Source of the DNA: Duganella sp. BJB476
GTDB taxonomy: Bacteria > Pseudomonadota > Gammaproteobacteria > Burkholderiales > Burkholderiaceae_D
DNA length: 64,000 nt
Assembly: GCF_003416895.1 (NCBI RefSeq)
Contig: NZ_QVIO01000003.1
Span: 310,001-374,000 of the forward strand
Reading direction: 5' to 3'
Shown one piece after another: positions 1-8,492 of this stretch. The position numbers were made by a program, and so were the translations under genes. Positions within the stretch are counted from its first letter, which is position 1, and each line of letters opens with the position of its first letter. The notes below the pieces were generated by a model, which was not told where the DNA came from, did no database searches, and was given only the letters and a program-made list of their open reading frames with translations.

Positions 1-1
1 T

Positions 2-496
2 CCGGGCGAGACCCACGGCAAGGAATACTACTTCACCACCGCCGAGGATTTCGTCCAGCGCGCCGACGCCGGCGAGTTCCTGGAGTGGGCCGAAGTGCAC
101 GGCAATTACTACGGCACCTCGCGCATCATGGTCGAACAGCAGATGAAGACCGGCACCGACATCCTGCTGGAAATCGATTGGCAGGGCGCGCGCCAGGTGA
201 AGAAGCAGTTCCCGCAGGCGGCCGGCATTTTCATCCTGCCGCCGTCGATCGACGCGCTGGAGGAACGGCTGAAGAAACGCGCCACCGACGAACCGCATGT
301 GATCACGCGCCGGCTGCTGGCGGCGGGCGGCGAAATCGCCCACGCTCCCGAGTTCGAGTATGCTATCATCAACGAAGAATTTGCAGTCGCCCTGTCGGAA
401 TTGACGGCGATTGTCAGAGCGGCCCGTTGCCGGTTTGCGCAACAAGCGGCGCGCAACGCCTCGCTATTTGCCCAATTGGGTATCCACGCTGAATAA
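2..496 (+). CDS. gmk: Guanylate kinase, 3' part only (5' end outside window)
   Basis: Converts GMP and ATP to GDP and ADP in the cytoplasm. The reading frame is open from base 2 and ends at TAA 494-496, giving about 164 residues of a family usually near 205. The missing N-terminus would hold the P-loop. Visible family features are the GMP-binding stretch [11 protein letters not shown] at the very start, the segment [16 protein letters not shown], and the Walker-B-like [14 protein letters not shown]. The C-terminal lid/helix region follows. A GTG at 95 is an internal valine in EVHGNYYG, not a start. rpoZ follows after 24 nt, the usual gmk-rpoZ arrangement, so co-transcription is likely. Confidence 0.95.
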   Translation, partial: PGETHGKEYYFTTAEDFVQRADAGEFLEWAEVHGNYYGTSRIMVEQQMKTGTDILLEIDWQGARQVKKQFPQAAGIFILPPSIDALEERLKKRATDEPHVITRRLLAAGGEIAHAPEFEYAIINEEFAVALSELTAIVRAARCRFAQQAARNASLFAQLGIHAE

Positions 497-520
497 ATAC
501 ACAAGATTTTAGGAGTTAAG

Positions 521-724
521 ATGGCCCGCATTACTATTGAAGATTGTTTGAAACATATCCCTAACCGTTTCCAGCTGACCCTGGCCGCGACCTATCGCGC
601 CCGCCAGCTGCTGCAAGGCCACACCCCTAAGGTCGAAGCCAAGGATAAGCCGACCGTCGTCGCCCTGCGTGAAATCGCCGCCGGCAAGGTCGGTCTGGAA
701 ATGTTGAAAAAGGTCCCAATGTAA
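521..724 (+). CDS. rpoZ: RNA polymerase omega subunit
   Basis: The small omega subunit helps assemble the beta' subunit into core RNA polymerase and, in proteobacteria, forms part of a ppGpp-binding site. The 67-residue product starts [17 protein letters not shown] and contains the conserved RARQL and [15 protein letters not shown] segments. Its length is typical for betaproteobacteria. A clear ribosome-binding site, AGGAG at 511-515, precedes the ATG by 5 nt. It sits between gmk and spoT, the standard neighbourhood, which links polymerase structure to stringent-response genes. Confidence 0.97.
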   Translation: MARITIEDCLKHIPNRFQLTLAATYRARQLLQGHTPKVEAKDKPTVVALREIAAGKVGLEMLKKVPM

Positions 725-837
725 GTTGGGCCCGGCGTTCCCGAACAATGTGAATGGTGCGGTTAGTCAGTAAGTATGGGATATTCCGGTATCGAATATC
801 CTGATTTCACATTCTCATCGAGACGGAACGCAAAAGT

Positions 838-3168
838 ATGAATCTGATCCCTGCCGATCCGACACTGAGTGGCAAGCCCGCACGGGCCAACCAGCCGGCC
901 CCTGCGCCGGCTGCGCCCACATCAGGGGCCGACGCAGGGGATAGCACCACCACCCTCGCCTCATCCGCACCAGCTCCCATCCCGCCTGTGATTTCTTCGT
1001 CGCCCCTGGCCACGCCTACCCTGACCGCGGGCGTTGCCTCCGTCACGCATCTGACCGAAAAACTGGCCGAGTACATGAACGCCGCCGACCTGAAAAAGGT
1101 CAAGGAAGCCTACCGTTTCTCGGACGAAATGCACCTGGGCCAGGTGCGCAAATCGGGCGAGCCGTATATCTCGCATCCGATCGCCGTGGCCGAGATCTGC
1201 GCCGACTGGAAGCTCGACGCCCAGGCCATCATGGCGGCGCTGCTGCACGACGTGATGGAAGACCAGGACGTCAAGAAGGAAGAGCTGATCGAACGCTTCG
1301 GCGCGCCGGTGGCCAACCTGGTCGACGGCCTGTCCAAGCTGGAAAAGATCGAGTTCCAGAGCCAGATCGAGGCGCAGGCGGAGAACTTCCGCAAGATGCT
1401 GCTGGCGATGGCCTCGGACGTGCGCGTCATCCTGATCAAGCTGGCCGACCGCCTGCACAATATGCGCACGATGGAGGTGATGGCGCCGGCCAAGAAGGCG
1501 CGCATCTCCAGCGAAACGATGGAAGTGTATGTGCCGATCGCCCACCGCCTCGGCCTGAACAACATCTACCGCGAGCTGCAGGACCTGTCGTTCTCGCACC
1601 TGTATCCGCTGCGCTACCGCACCTTGGCCAAGGCCGTCAAGGCGGCGCGCGGCAACCGCCGCGAGGTGGTCAAGAAGATCCTCGAATCGGTCAAGAACAC
1701 GCTGACCATGGCCAATATCGAGGCCGAGGTCTACGGCCGCGAAAAGACGCTGTACGGCATCTACAAGAAAATGCGCAGCAAGCACCTGTCGTTCTCGCAG
1801 GTGCTGGACGTGTACGGCTTCCGCGTGGTGGTCGACAGCTTCCCGAATTGCTACGTGGCGCTGGGCACGCTGCACTCGCTGTACAAGCCGATGCCGGGCA
1901 AGTTCAAGGACTACATCGCGATCCGCAAGCTCAACGGCTACCAGTCGCTGCACACCACCCTGATCGGCCCGTACGGCACGCCGGTGGAGTTCCAGATCCG
2001 CACCCAGGAAATGCATCGCACCGCCGAATCGGGCGTGGCCGCGCACTGGCTGTACAAGAACGGCGACTCGAACCTGTCGGACATGCAGCAGCGCACCCAC
2101 GCCTGGCTGCAGTCGCTGCTCGACATCCAGCAGCAGACCGGCGACTCGGCCGAATTCCTCGAACACGTCAAGGTCGACCTGTTCCCCGATTCGGTGTACG
2201 TGTTCACGCCCAAGTCCAAGATCATCGCCCTGCCGCGCGGCGCCACGCCGATCGACTTCGCGTATTCGATCCACACCGGCATCGGCGACCACACGGTGTC
2301 GGTCAACATCAACAACGAACCGGCCTCGCTGCGCACCGAGCTGCGCAACGGCGACATCGTGGAAATCGTCACCGACGCCAATTCGCGGCCCAGCCCGACG
2401 TGGTTGTCGTTCGTGCGCACCGGCAAGGCGCGCTCGGCGATCCGCCACCACCTGCGCACCATCAACCTGCCGGAATCGATCACCCTGGGCGAGCAGCTGC
2501 TGTCGCAGGCGCTGACGTCGCTGGGCATCAATCCGGTGCTGGAAGAGCATCTGGTCGAGCGCCTGCTGAACGAATCGAGCGCCAAGTCGCTCGACGAGCT
2601 GTATGCCGACATCGGCATCGGCAAGCGCATGGCGGCGCTGGTGGCGCGCCACATCTTCGGCCTGCGCGGCGGCGAATCGGCCAGCGCGCCGGTCGACCAC
2701 AACAGCGCGGCCGAGCTCGATCCGGTGACCATCTGCGGCAGCGAAGGCGTGTCGGTGCAACTGGCGCCGTGCTGCCTGCCGATCCCGGGCGACTCCATCA
2801 TCGGCCAGCTGCGCCGCGACCAGGGCCTGCTGGTGCACACCAGCGACTGCATGCTGGCCAAGCGCCAGAAGGTCAAGGAACCGGACCGCTGGATCGCGGT
2901 CAAGTGGGGCACGGAATTGAACCGCCGTTTCGACAGCCGCATCAAGCTGCTGATCAACAACGAGAAGGGCATCCTGGCGCGCGTGGCGGCCGAGATCGGC
3001 GAGTCCGACGCCAACATCACCTACGTCGGCATGGACGAGGACAAGGAACACGTGCTGCACCAGCTGCGCTTCACGATCCAGGTGAAGGACCGCGTGCACC
3101 TGGCGGGCCTGCTGCGCAATGTGCGCCGCGTGGCCGGCGTCAACCGCATCCTGCGCGAGCGCAGCTAG
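838..3168 (+). CDS. spoT: Bifunctional (p)ppGpp synthetase/hydrolase (SpoT/RelA family)
   Basis: Makes and degrades the alarmone (p)ppGpp. In the 776-residue product the first ~60 residues are an Ala/Pro/Thr-rich tail. The HD hydrolase domain follows, with the metal-binding LLHDVMED motif at His137-Asp138. The synthetase domain contains KPMPGKFKDYIA near residue 350 and LNGYQSLHTT shortly after. A TGS domain begins near 455 (LPRGATPIDFAYSIHT) and an ACT domain runs from about 695 to the end. An intact HD motif together with an intact synthetase region indicates a bifunctional enzyme rather than a RelA-type synthetase. It lies 113 nt after rpoZ and ends at a strong bidirectional hairpin. The start is the first ATG, with no strong Shine-Dalgarno; a later start inside the low-complexity tail cannot be excluded. 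Confidence 0.95.
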   Translation: MNLIPADPTLSGKPARANQPAPAPAAPTSGADAGDSTTTLASSAPAPIPPVISSSPLATPTLTAGVASVTHLTEKLAEYMNAADLKKVKEAYRFSDEMHLGQVRKSGEPYISHPIAVAEICADWKLDAQAIMAALLHDVMEDQDVKKEELIERFGAPVANLVDGLSKLEKIEFQSQIEAQAENFRKMLLAMASDVRVILIKLADRLHNMRTMEVMAPAKKARISSETMEVYVPIAHRLGLNNIYRELQDLSFSHLYPLRYRTLAKAVKAARGNRREVVKKILESVKNTLTMANIEAEVYGREKTLYGIYKKMRSKHLSFSQVLDVYGFRVVVDSFPNCYVALGTLHSLYKPMPGKFKDYIAIRKLNGYQSLHTTLIGPYGTPVEFQIRTQEMHRTAESGVAAHWLYKNGDSNLSDMQQRTHAWLQSLLDIQQQTGDSAEFLEHVKVDLFPDSVYVFTPKSKIIALPRGATPIDFAYSIHTGIGDHTVSVNINNEPASLRTELRNGDIVEIVTDANSRPSPTWLSFVRTGKARSAIRHHLRTINLPESITLGEQLLSQALTSLGINPVLEEHLVERLLNESSAKSLDELYADIGIGKRMAALVARHIFGLRGGESASAPVDHNSAAELDPVTICGSEGVSVQLAPCCLPIPGDSIIGQLRRDQGLLVHTSDCMLAKRQKVKEPDRWIAVKWGTELNRRFDSRIKLLINNEKGILARVAAEIGESDANITYVGMDEDKEHVLHQLRFTIQVKDRVHLAGLLRNVRRVAGVNRILRERS

Positions 3169-3187
3169 GTCGCGGCTTCAGCGAAAA

Positions 3188-3216
3188 AAAAGGGCAGGCA
3201 TCGCGCCTGCCCTTTT
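3188..3216. terminator. Bidirectional intrinsic terminator between spoT and the convergent gene
   Basis: AAAAGGGCAGGC (3188-3199) pairs perfectly with GCCTGCCCTTTT (3205-3216) around a 5-nt loop. It has A-rich and T-rich flanks, so it can serve both spoT (+) and the gene ending at 3221 (-). Confidence 0.9.
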
Positions 3217-3220
3217 GCGT

Positions 3221-3262
3221 TTACTGCTGCGCCGGCGGCAGGCTGATCGGCGGTGGCGGCAG
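3221..3262 (-). repeat. Copy 1 of a 42-bp direct repeat at paralog 3' ends
   Basis: This 42-bp stretch matches 5008-5049 with one mismatch. It encodes the identical C-terminal tail LPPPPISLPPAQQ plus the stop codon in both paralogs. Confidence 0.85.
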
Positions 3263-4975
3263 GAAGGCGATGGTGATGGTGCGCACCACGCTCTTGATGC
3301 CGTCGGCCTGCGCGTCGAGATCGATCACGCCTTCGGTGTAATTGGTCAGCATGTAGCGCCACTGTCCCTGCGCGTCGGCGACCGTGCTCACCGAAGACAA
3401 CCAGCCGGTGCTGCGGTTCACGGCCGTCAACAATACCGTCGCGCCCGGTGCGGCGGTGCCGGTCAGGGGCAGCTCGGTGCCGTTCCAGGTGATACCCGGC
3501 AGCACGATGGTCGGCGTGATGCCGTCATTGATCGTCACCGTGACATCGGCTGGCTTCACCACGTTGTAGTTCACATCGGCGCTGGTGACGGTGTGGACGA
3601 TGGCGGCGCTATGCGGCCCTTCCGCCACGCCGTCCGCCACGGCCTGCACGCTGACCACTTGCGGCTGGGTCCAGTTATCGGGCGTAAAGGTCAGCTCGCT
3701 GCGGGCCAGGTTCAGCTGCGTGCTGGTTCCCAGCGCGACCTTCACATCGAACTCCGGCGCCTGCGTCAGCGCCATGCTGTAGGTGCCGGCGATGCCGCCC
3801 TCCGTCAACGACAGCGTGGTGGCGGACAAGGTGACGTTGGCGGCGACGCCCAGGTCGGCGATGGTCACCGATTGCATATTGCCGGCCGGGTTGCTGGTCG
3901 TGAAGACCACATAGCGGCCGTCGCTGGAGAAGCGCGGCGGGCCGTAGGCCGTGAGCGCGCTCAACACGATTTTACGGGCGATCTTGGTCAGGCGGTCATG
4001 CACATACATGCTGCCTCCCAATATATAACCGACATAGCGTCCGTTGCCGCTGATCGCGCTGCTGGTCACGTGGGCGTTGATGACGCCACTGATCTGCTCC
4101 GTCTTGCCAGTCTTCCTGTCTCGCACAAATGCAGCATAAAGACCCTTGGGGGTCGCCTGCGTTGCCAGCGCCGTATCGGGCGATGTGAACACTACGGCGG
4201 AACCATCCTCGCTGATCGTCGGTTCGGTCGGGTTGGCGGTGCTGCGGCTGCCGTCGGGGAGCACGTCGACCGCCTCGGTCACGCCGGTCCTGCGGTCGTA
4301 CACCGAAACGTTGGGATTGCCGGCGAACCCGGCTCTGCCGAGATAGGCGATGTAGCGGCCATCGGCACTGATGGAGAGGCGCGAGTTGCCGCCGGCATTC
4401 ACGAACTGCGCATTGGTGCCGCTGGTCGTCTTGTTCACCATGTCGCGGACGAAGATTTTGCTGACGCCCGACGCCGTGTTCGTGCGGAACGCAACGTAGC
4501 GACCGTCCGCGCTGATGCCCGTGGCGTAGCCAGTGGCGGGCCGGTCGTCGCCTGTGTCGGGGATCATTTGGGTGGTGTTGGTCACGCGGTCATAGACGAA
4601 ATACCCCGCCCCGCTCTTGGTCACGGCCCCCATCGTCGCCGCCGCGCATCCGAACGCAACATAGCGACCGTTCGCACTCATCGATGGATAATCGCAGGCC
4701 CCGCCCACGGCCCCCTTCAACGTGACATTGGCTGGAATCCGCTGGTTCGTGACCATGTCCTGGATGTAGATGTAGCGTGCATAACTGCCAGGTCCGCGCT
4801 GCTCGAATTTATACGCCACATAGCGGCCGTCCGCGCTGATGGTTGCCAGGGCGTCTTGCGCGTAGGCATTGAACGGAATGGTGCGGACTGTGATGTCGGG
4901 TGCGGCAAAGGCCGGGCTGGCCGCCGCCACGGCAACCAGCAACAGCCCTGCGGCTGACTTGATGTGATTCTTCAT
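3221..4975 (-). CDS. Secreted beta-propeller / Calx-beta-like / Ig-like protein, paralog 1
   Basis: 584 residues. An N-terminal signal peptide (MKNHIKSAAGLLLVAVAAAS, cleavage probably after AFA) suggests export. Residues ~30-370 carry seven spaced SADGRYVAF-type motifs (SADGRYVAYKF, SANGRYVAFGC, SADGRYVAFRT, SADGRYIAYLG, SEDGSAVVFTS, SGNGRYVGYIL, SSDGRYVVFTT). These are typical of PD40/TolB-like blades and suggest a seven-bladed propeller. A Calx-beta-like segment (SLTEGGIAGTYSMALTQ ... FTPDNWTQPQVVSVQA) is followed by an Ig-like domain (LTGTAAPGATVLLTAVNRS) and a Pro-rich tail. The ATG at 4975 is preceded by AGGAG; an upstream in-frame extension lacks a signal peptide and overlaps paralog 2. 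Substrate and role are unknown. It lies 32 nt downstream of paralog 2, so an operon is likely. Confidence 0.85.
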   Translation of the reverse strand: MKNHIKSAAGLLLVAVAAASPAFAAPDITVRTIPFNAYAQDALATISADGRYVAYKFEQRGPGSYARYIYIQDMVTNQRIPANVTLKGAVGGACDYPSMSANGRYVAFGCAAATMGAVTKSGAGYFVYDRVTNTTQMIPDTGDDRPATGYATGISADGRYVAFRTNTASGVSKIFVRDMVNKTTSGTNAQFVNAGGNSRLSISADGRYIAYLGRAGFAGNPNVSVYDRRTGVTEAVDVLPDGSRSTANPTEPTISEDGSAVVFTSPDTALATQATPKGLYAAFVRDRKTGKTEQISGVINAHVTSSAISGNGRYVGYILGGSMYVHDRLTKIARKIVLSALTAYGPPRFSSDGRYVVFTTSNPAGNMQSVTIADLGVAANVTLSATTLSLTEGGIAGTYSMALTQAPEFDVKVALGTSTQLNLARSELTFTPDNWTQPQVVSVQAVADGVAEGPHSAAIVHTVTSADVNYNVVKPADVTVTINDGITPTIVLPGITWNGTELPLTGTAAPGATVLLTAVNRSTGWLSSVSTVADAQGQWRYMLTNYTEGVIDLDAQADGIKSVVRTITIAFLPPPPISLPPAQQ

Positions 4976-5007
4976 ATAGAAACTCCTGGAAAGATATTTT
5001 GGTGGGT

Positions 5008-5049
5008 TTATTGCTGCGCCGGCGGCAGGCTGATCGGCGGTGGCGGCAG
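5008..5049 (-). repeat. Copy 2 of the 42-bp direct repeat
   Basis: Matches 3221-3262 with a single substitution (position 4 of the repeat). The third paralog, ending at 8493, lacks this tail. Confidence 0.85.
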
Positions 5050-6825
5050 CAGCGCCACGGTGATGCTCTGCACCGCGCCGTGGATGCCGTCGGCTTGGGC
5101 GTCGATCTCGATCACGCCATCGCTCAGGCCGCTCAGGGTGCGGCTCCAGTGGCCTTGCGCATCGGCCAGCACACTGACCGAGGTCAGCCAGCCGGTGCTG
5201 CGGTTGGCGGCGGTCAGGATCACATTGGCGCCCGGCGCGGCGGTGCCGGATACCTGCAGGTCGGACTGTGTCCACGTCGCGCCCGGCAGCACCACGGTCG
5301 GCACCACGGCGTCGTTGATTGTCACCGTCACGCTGGACGGTTTGACCACGGTATAGTCGATGTCGGTGCTGGTGACGGTGTGCGTGATGACGCCGCTGTG
5401 TTTGCCTTCGGCCACGCCATCCTGCAGCGCCTGCACGCTGACCACCTGCGGCACATTCCAGTTATCCGGCGTAAAGACCAGCTGCGTGCGCGCCACGTTC
5501 AGCTGCTTGTCCGGCGTGACCGCCACAGTGACGTTCGCGCTCGGCACTTGCGTCAGCACCATGCTGTAGGTCGCTGCAGCGCCCCCTTCGGTCAGCGCCA
5601 GGCTGTTGGCGGACAGACTTACCTCTGCGGCAGCGCCGAGGTCGACGACCAGCAGCTTGCGTTTCTTCTCCGCCGGGATGTTGATGTCCATGGAAATATA
5701 ACGGCCATCCGCGCTCAGCGTCGGATAGACCGCGGTATTACCATTGCCAAGCACGCCTTGTATCGTGCGCGTGGTCTTGGTAAGGCGATCATATCGATAC
5801 AGGCGGCTAATGGTTTCACCGGTCTTGGCGCCGATATAGACGACGTAACGGCCATTGGCACTAACGTGAGGGTACATATACGCCCCGTTCCCCTCGCTGA
5901 TGATTTCCGTCTTCGCCGCCGCGCGGTCGCGCACATAAATCTGCAGACCGACCGGTGCTCCTGGCACCGTCCAGATTTTTGTATAGTCGGACATATAGAC
6001 TGCGACATTCCCGTCCGCGCTCATGGACAGATCCTGTTTATTGGGTGATTTGTCGGGCAGGCCATTGGTGGTGAAATCGACCCGCTCGGTGACGCCGGTG
6101 CTGCGGTCAAATACCGACATATCCATATAGGTGCTGTAGATCGTTTCCCGTCCCTGATAGGAGATGAAGCGCCCGGTGTCGCTCACGAACAGATAAGCCG
6201 GCGACGTTCCGACGTTGATCGATCCCGGCGTATACACCTGGGTCGTTTGATTCGCCCTGTCGCGCACATTCAGATAGGTGTGCCCGTCCACACTGGTACG
6301 ATAGGCGACATAGCGGCCATCGGCGCTAATGCCTGCCGCAAGAACTCCGGCGATCGGCCCAGCCGCCGGGGTGGCGGCGACCACCTCGGTCTTTCCACTG
6401 ACCCGGTCATAAAGGAAATATCCCTGCCCGGTTGTCGCTTGGGGATATGCCATATCAATGGAGTAGCAGGCAAAAACCACAAAGCGGCCATTACCGCTGA
6501 TCACGGGCGTATAGCAGCGGGAGTTCGTGGTGGGCAGGTTACCGTTCAGCATGCGATTCGCCTGCTCGGTGGTCCCGCCAATCCGGTCATAGATAAAAAC
6601 GTTGGCCAAGGTTCCGCCGCTCGGCGCGTATCGGAAGGCGGTATAACGCCCATCGCCGCTGATGCGCATATTGGTCATCGAGCCAGGCGCCAATTCGAGG
6701 AACGACAAAGCCGGGTCTGGCGGCACCGCCGCTCGGGAAGATCCAGCGGACACACTTAGGCCAAGCATGATGCCAACCGCGCCAACCCGGTGTTTTACCG
6801 ACCTACGGTTACTCAATAACTCCAT
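5008..6825 (-). CDS. Secreted beta-propeller / Calx-beta-like / Ig-like protein, paralog 2
   Basis: 605 residues with the same architecture as paralog 1: signal peptide (hydrophobic core VGAVGIMLGLSVSAGSS), seven propeller motifs (SGDGRYTAFRY, SGNGRFVVFAC, SADGRYVAYRT, SDTGRFISYQG, SADGNVAVYMS, SANGRYVVYIG, SADGRYISMDI), a Calx-beta-like domain (LALTEGGAAATYSMVLTQ ... FTPDNWNVPQVVSVQA), an Ig-like domain (VSGTAAPGANVILTAANRS) and the LPPPPISLPPAQQ tail. The ATG at 6825 has AAGGAG just upstream. The preceding 168 bp is strikingly AT-rich and probably carries the promoter for this gene and, by read-through, for paralog 1. Function is not recognised; the domain mix suggests a cell-surface or periplasmic binding protein. 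Confidence 0.85.
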   Translation of the reverse strand: MELLSNRRSVKHRVGAVGIMLGLSVSAGSSRAAVPPDPALSFLELAPGSMTNMRISGDGRYTAFRYAPSGGTLANVFIYDRIGGTTEQANRMLNGNLPTTNSRCYTPVISGNGRFVVFACYSIDMAYPQATTGQGYFLYDRVSGKTEVVAATPAAGPIAGVLAAGISADGRYVAYRTSVDGHTYLNVRDRANQTTQVYTPGSINVGTSPAYLFVSDTGRFISYQGRETIYSTYMDMSVFDRSTGVTERVDFTTNGLPDKSPNKQDLSMSADGNVAVYMSDYTKIWTVPGAPVGLQIYVRDRAAAKTEIISEGNGAYMYPHVSANGRYVVYIGAKTGETISRLYRYDRLTKTTRTIQGVLGNGNTAVYPTLSADGRYISMDINIPAEKKRKLLVVDLGAAAEVSLSANSLALTEGGAAATYSMVLTQVPSANVTVAVTPDKQLNVARTQLVFTPDNWNVPQVVSVQALQDGVAEGKHSGVITHTVTSTDIDYTVVKPSSVTVTINDAVVPTVVLPGATWTQSDLQVSGTAAPGANVILTAANRSTGWLTSVSVLADAQGHWSRTLSGLSDGVIEIDAQADGIHGAVQSITVALLPPPPISLPPAQQ

Positions 6826-6957
6826 ACAAGCTCCTTAAAAGGTATATGCCTTGACTAGGCTGCAAGGCCGGCAGCTCCGCGTAAATTTTCTGCAGTTCAA
6901 CATTATTATATGGCAATAAATATCAAATACTTACATTTGACTTATTTACAATAATTA

Positions 6958-6973
6958 GAGCAAAAACTTGCTC
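6958..6973 (-). terminator. Weak hairpin downstream of the substrate-binding-like gene
   Basis: GAGCAA (6958-6963) and TTGCTC (6968-6973) form a perfect 6-bp stem. A short palindrome, CGCAGCGCTGCG, adjoins it. No real T-run follows, so termination strength is uncertain. The 6826-6993 gap contains no other gene, only AT-rich DNA. Confidence 0.35.
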
Positions 6974-6993
6974 GCAGCGCTGCGGTTTCCTGC

Positions 6994-7842
6994 TTATTTG
7001 GGCTCGAAGGGGTCGTACCAATAGGCCTTGTTGGCCAGCGGCGTTTGCGGGGAGAGCAAGGGATTGTCCAGCTTGAAGATGCGGCGCTGGCGCAGCCCGG
7101 CCTTCTCGATCAGGCCGTCATAGAATTCGTGGAAGATCTGGTCGAAGCGTCCGTCCGCGATCAGCTGTTGCAGCCCATACTCCAGCCGCTGCGCCAGCCT
7201 CGGTTGTCCGCCGATGAAGAAGTAGCGCGGCAACGGCACATAGATCGCAAAGCTGCGCTCCACCGCCAACTGCGGAAACCCCGGCGCATATTCGTCGCGC
7301 TCGAACAGCGCCTCGTCTATCGAACGGGGAAAATACTGGAAGCGGTGCGCCGCCAGCATGCGGTGCAGGCCCGAGGTCGTCGCGCCGGCCTGCACCGTGA
7401 AACCGGATTGCAGCAGCACCGCCGTCGAACTCCACTGGCGCCCCGCTCCCAGGCTCTTGGCCTTGAGCTGCGCCAGCGTGCGCACCTTGGAAAACTCGGC
7501 CTGGTCGCGGCCGTCGATCAGCGCGATGCGGTAGCCCGACAGCCCCTTGTCCACCGGGATCCGCACCGGAATCAGCTTCTGCTCCCATTCCGGCGACGTC
7601 ACCTGCGCGCTCAGGTTGACGTCGCGCGCGCTCATCATCTCCAGCATCAGCCGGTCGCGCTGCACGCGCAGCGTCGAGATCTTCACCTCGAACGCGCCGT
7701 ATCTGGCGCGCGAGGCCTCCAGCGCCGCCGTCAGCAGGCGCTTGATATGGCTGTCGTTGTATTCGGACTTGCTGGAATTGAGGTCGATGACGTAACTATC
7801 CAGCGCCGCCGCCTGCGCCTGCCAACCCAGCAGCGCCAGCAA
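6994..7842 (-). CDS. Periplasmic substrate-binding-like protein (SBP_bac_3 type)
   Basis: 282 residues from a TTG codon. It reads like solute-binding proteins of family 3: an N-terminal hydrophobic stretch ending in QAQAA, a domain containing VKISTLRVQRDRLMLEMM, the segment GYRIALIDGRDQAEFSKVRT, and a C-terminal lobe with RLAQRLEYGLQQLIADGRFD and FHEFYDGLIEKAGL. No transporter permease or ATPase is adjacent, so it may be an orphan sensor-like binding protein, as is common in Oxalobacteraceae. The start is doubtful. There is no in-frame ATG/GTG, and reading back to CTG 7872, which overlaps the greB 3' end, would add MPISLRRWACL and give a better signal peptide. The ligand is unknown. Confidence 0.65.
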   Translation of the reverse strand: MLALLGWQAQAAALDSYVIDLNSSKSEYNDSHIKRLLTAALEASRARYGAFEVKISTLRVQRDRLMLEMMSARDVNLSAQVTSPEWEQKLIPVRIPVDKGLSGYRIALIDGRDQAEFSKVRTLAQLKAKSLGAGRQWSSTAVLLQSGFTVQAGATTSGLHRMLAAHRFQYFPRSIDEALFERDEYAPGFPQLAVERSFAIYVPLPRYFFIGGQPRLAQRLEYGLQQLIADGRFDQIFHEFYDGLIEKAGLRQRRIFKLDNPLLSPQTPLANKAYWYDPFEPK

Positions 7843-7861
7843 GCAAGCCCAGCGGCGTAGG

Positions 7862-8428
7862 CTAATCGGCAGCCGGGGCCGGATATGTCACCTCAAGGAT
7901 TTCCAGCTCCTCGACGCCGTGCGGCGCCTGGAAGGTGATGACATCGCCTTCGCGCGCCTTGGTCAGCGCGCGCGCCACCGGCGCCACCCAGCTGATCTTG
8001 CCGTTCAGGGGGTCGAGCTCGTCGATGCCGACGATGGTGATGGTGCGCGTCTCATCCAATTGGTTGCAATAGGTGACGGTGGCGCCGAAGAACACCTGGT
8101 CGCTGCCGTGATGCACGCTGGGGTCGACGATGGCGGCCGAATCCATGCGCTTGGTCAGGAAGCGGATGCGGCGGTCTATCTCGCGCAGCCGCCGCTTGCC
8201 GTAGATATAGTCGCCGTTTTCCGAGCGGTCGCCGTTGGACGCGGCCCAGTGCACGATGCGCACCACCTCCGGGCGGTCGACGTCGATCAATTGCAGCAGC
8301 TCATCCTTGATGCGCTGGTAACCTTCCGGCCGGATATAGTTCTTCGACCCGGCCGGGATCGCCAGGGCGAGCGCCGCGGCTTCCTCGTCGTCGTCCTGGT
8401 CCGACTCTTTGACAAATGCTTTGTTCAT
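7862..8428 (-). CDS. greB: Transcription elongation factor GreB
   Basis: Stimulates cleavage of backtracked transcripts by RNA polymerase. The 188-residue product has an acidic N-terminal extension (residues ~8-20) before the coiled-coil Gre_N domain (YIRPEGYQRIKDELLQL, ASNGDRSENGDYIYGKRRLREIDRRI) and a C-terminal FKBP-like domain (FGATVTYCNQLDETRTITIVG, ISWVAPVARALTKAREGD). The acidic pair at the tip of the coiled coil is seen in DRSENGD. It is flanked on both sides by members of the propeller paralog family. In relatives greB typically lies near spoT, so the paralogs look inserted around it (inference). Confidence 0.93.
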   Translation of the reverse strand: MNKAFVKESDQDDDEEAAALALAIPAGSKNYIRPEGYQRIKDELLQLIDVDRPEVVRIVHWAASNGDRSENGDYIYGKRRLREIDRRIRFLTKRMDSAAIVDPSVHHGSDQVFFGATVTYCNQLDETRTITIVGIDELDPLNGKISWVAPVARALTKAREGDVITFQAPHGVEELEILEVTYPAPAAD

Positions 8429-8492
8429 GCGGGCTATTGTAACGGCTTCGGCGGTGGAAGGGGAATCGGCTCCCCTCCCCCCTCAGCGACGG

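Noticed and set aside
85..492. An alternative frame over the gmk 3' end
   Set aside because: The gmk frame is open from base 2 and matches guanylate kinase through to its stop.
961..3099. A 712-codon open frame antisense to spoT
   Set aside because: Low-complexity His/Arg/Asp-rich translation typical of the complement of GC-rich coding DNA; spoT is complete on the other strand.
8460..8475. GGGGA/TCCCC hairpin between paralog 3 and greB as a terminator
   Set aside because: Five-base stem with no T-run after it on the minus strand; not enough to call.
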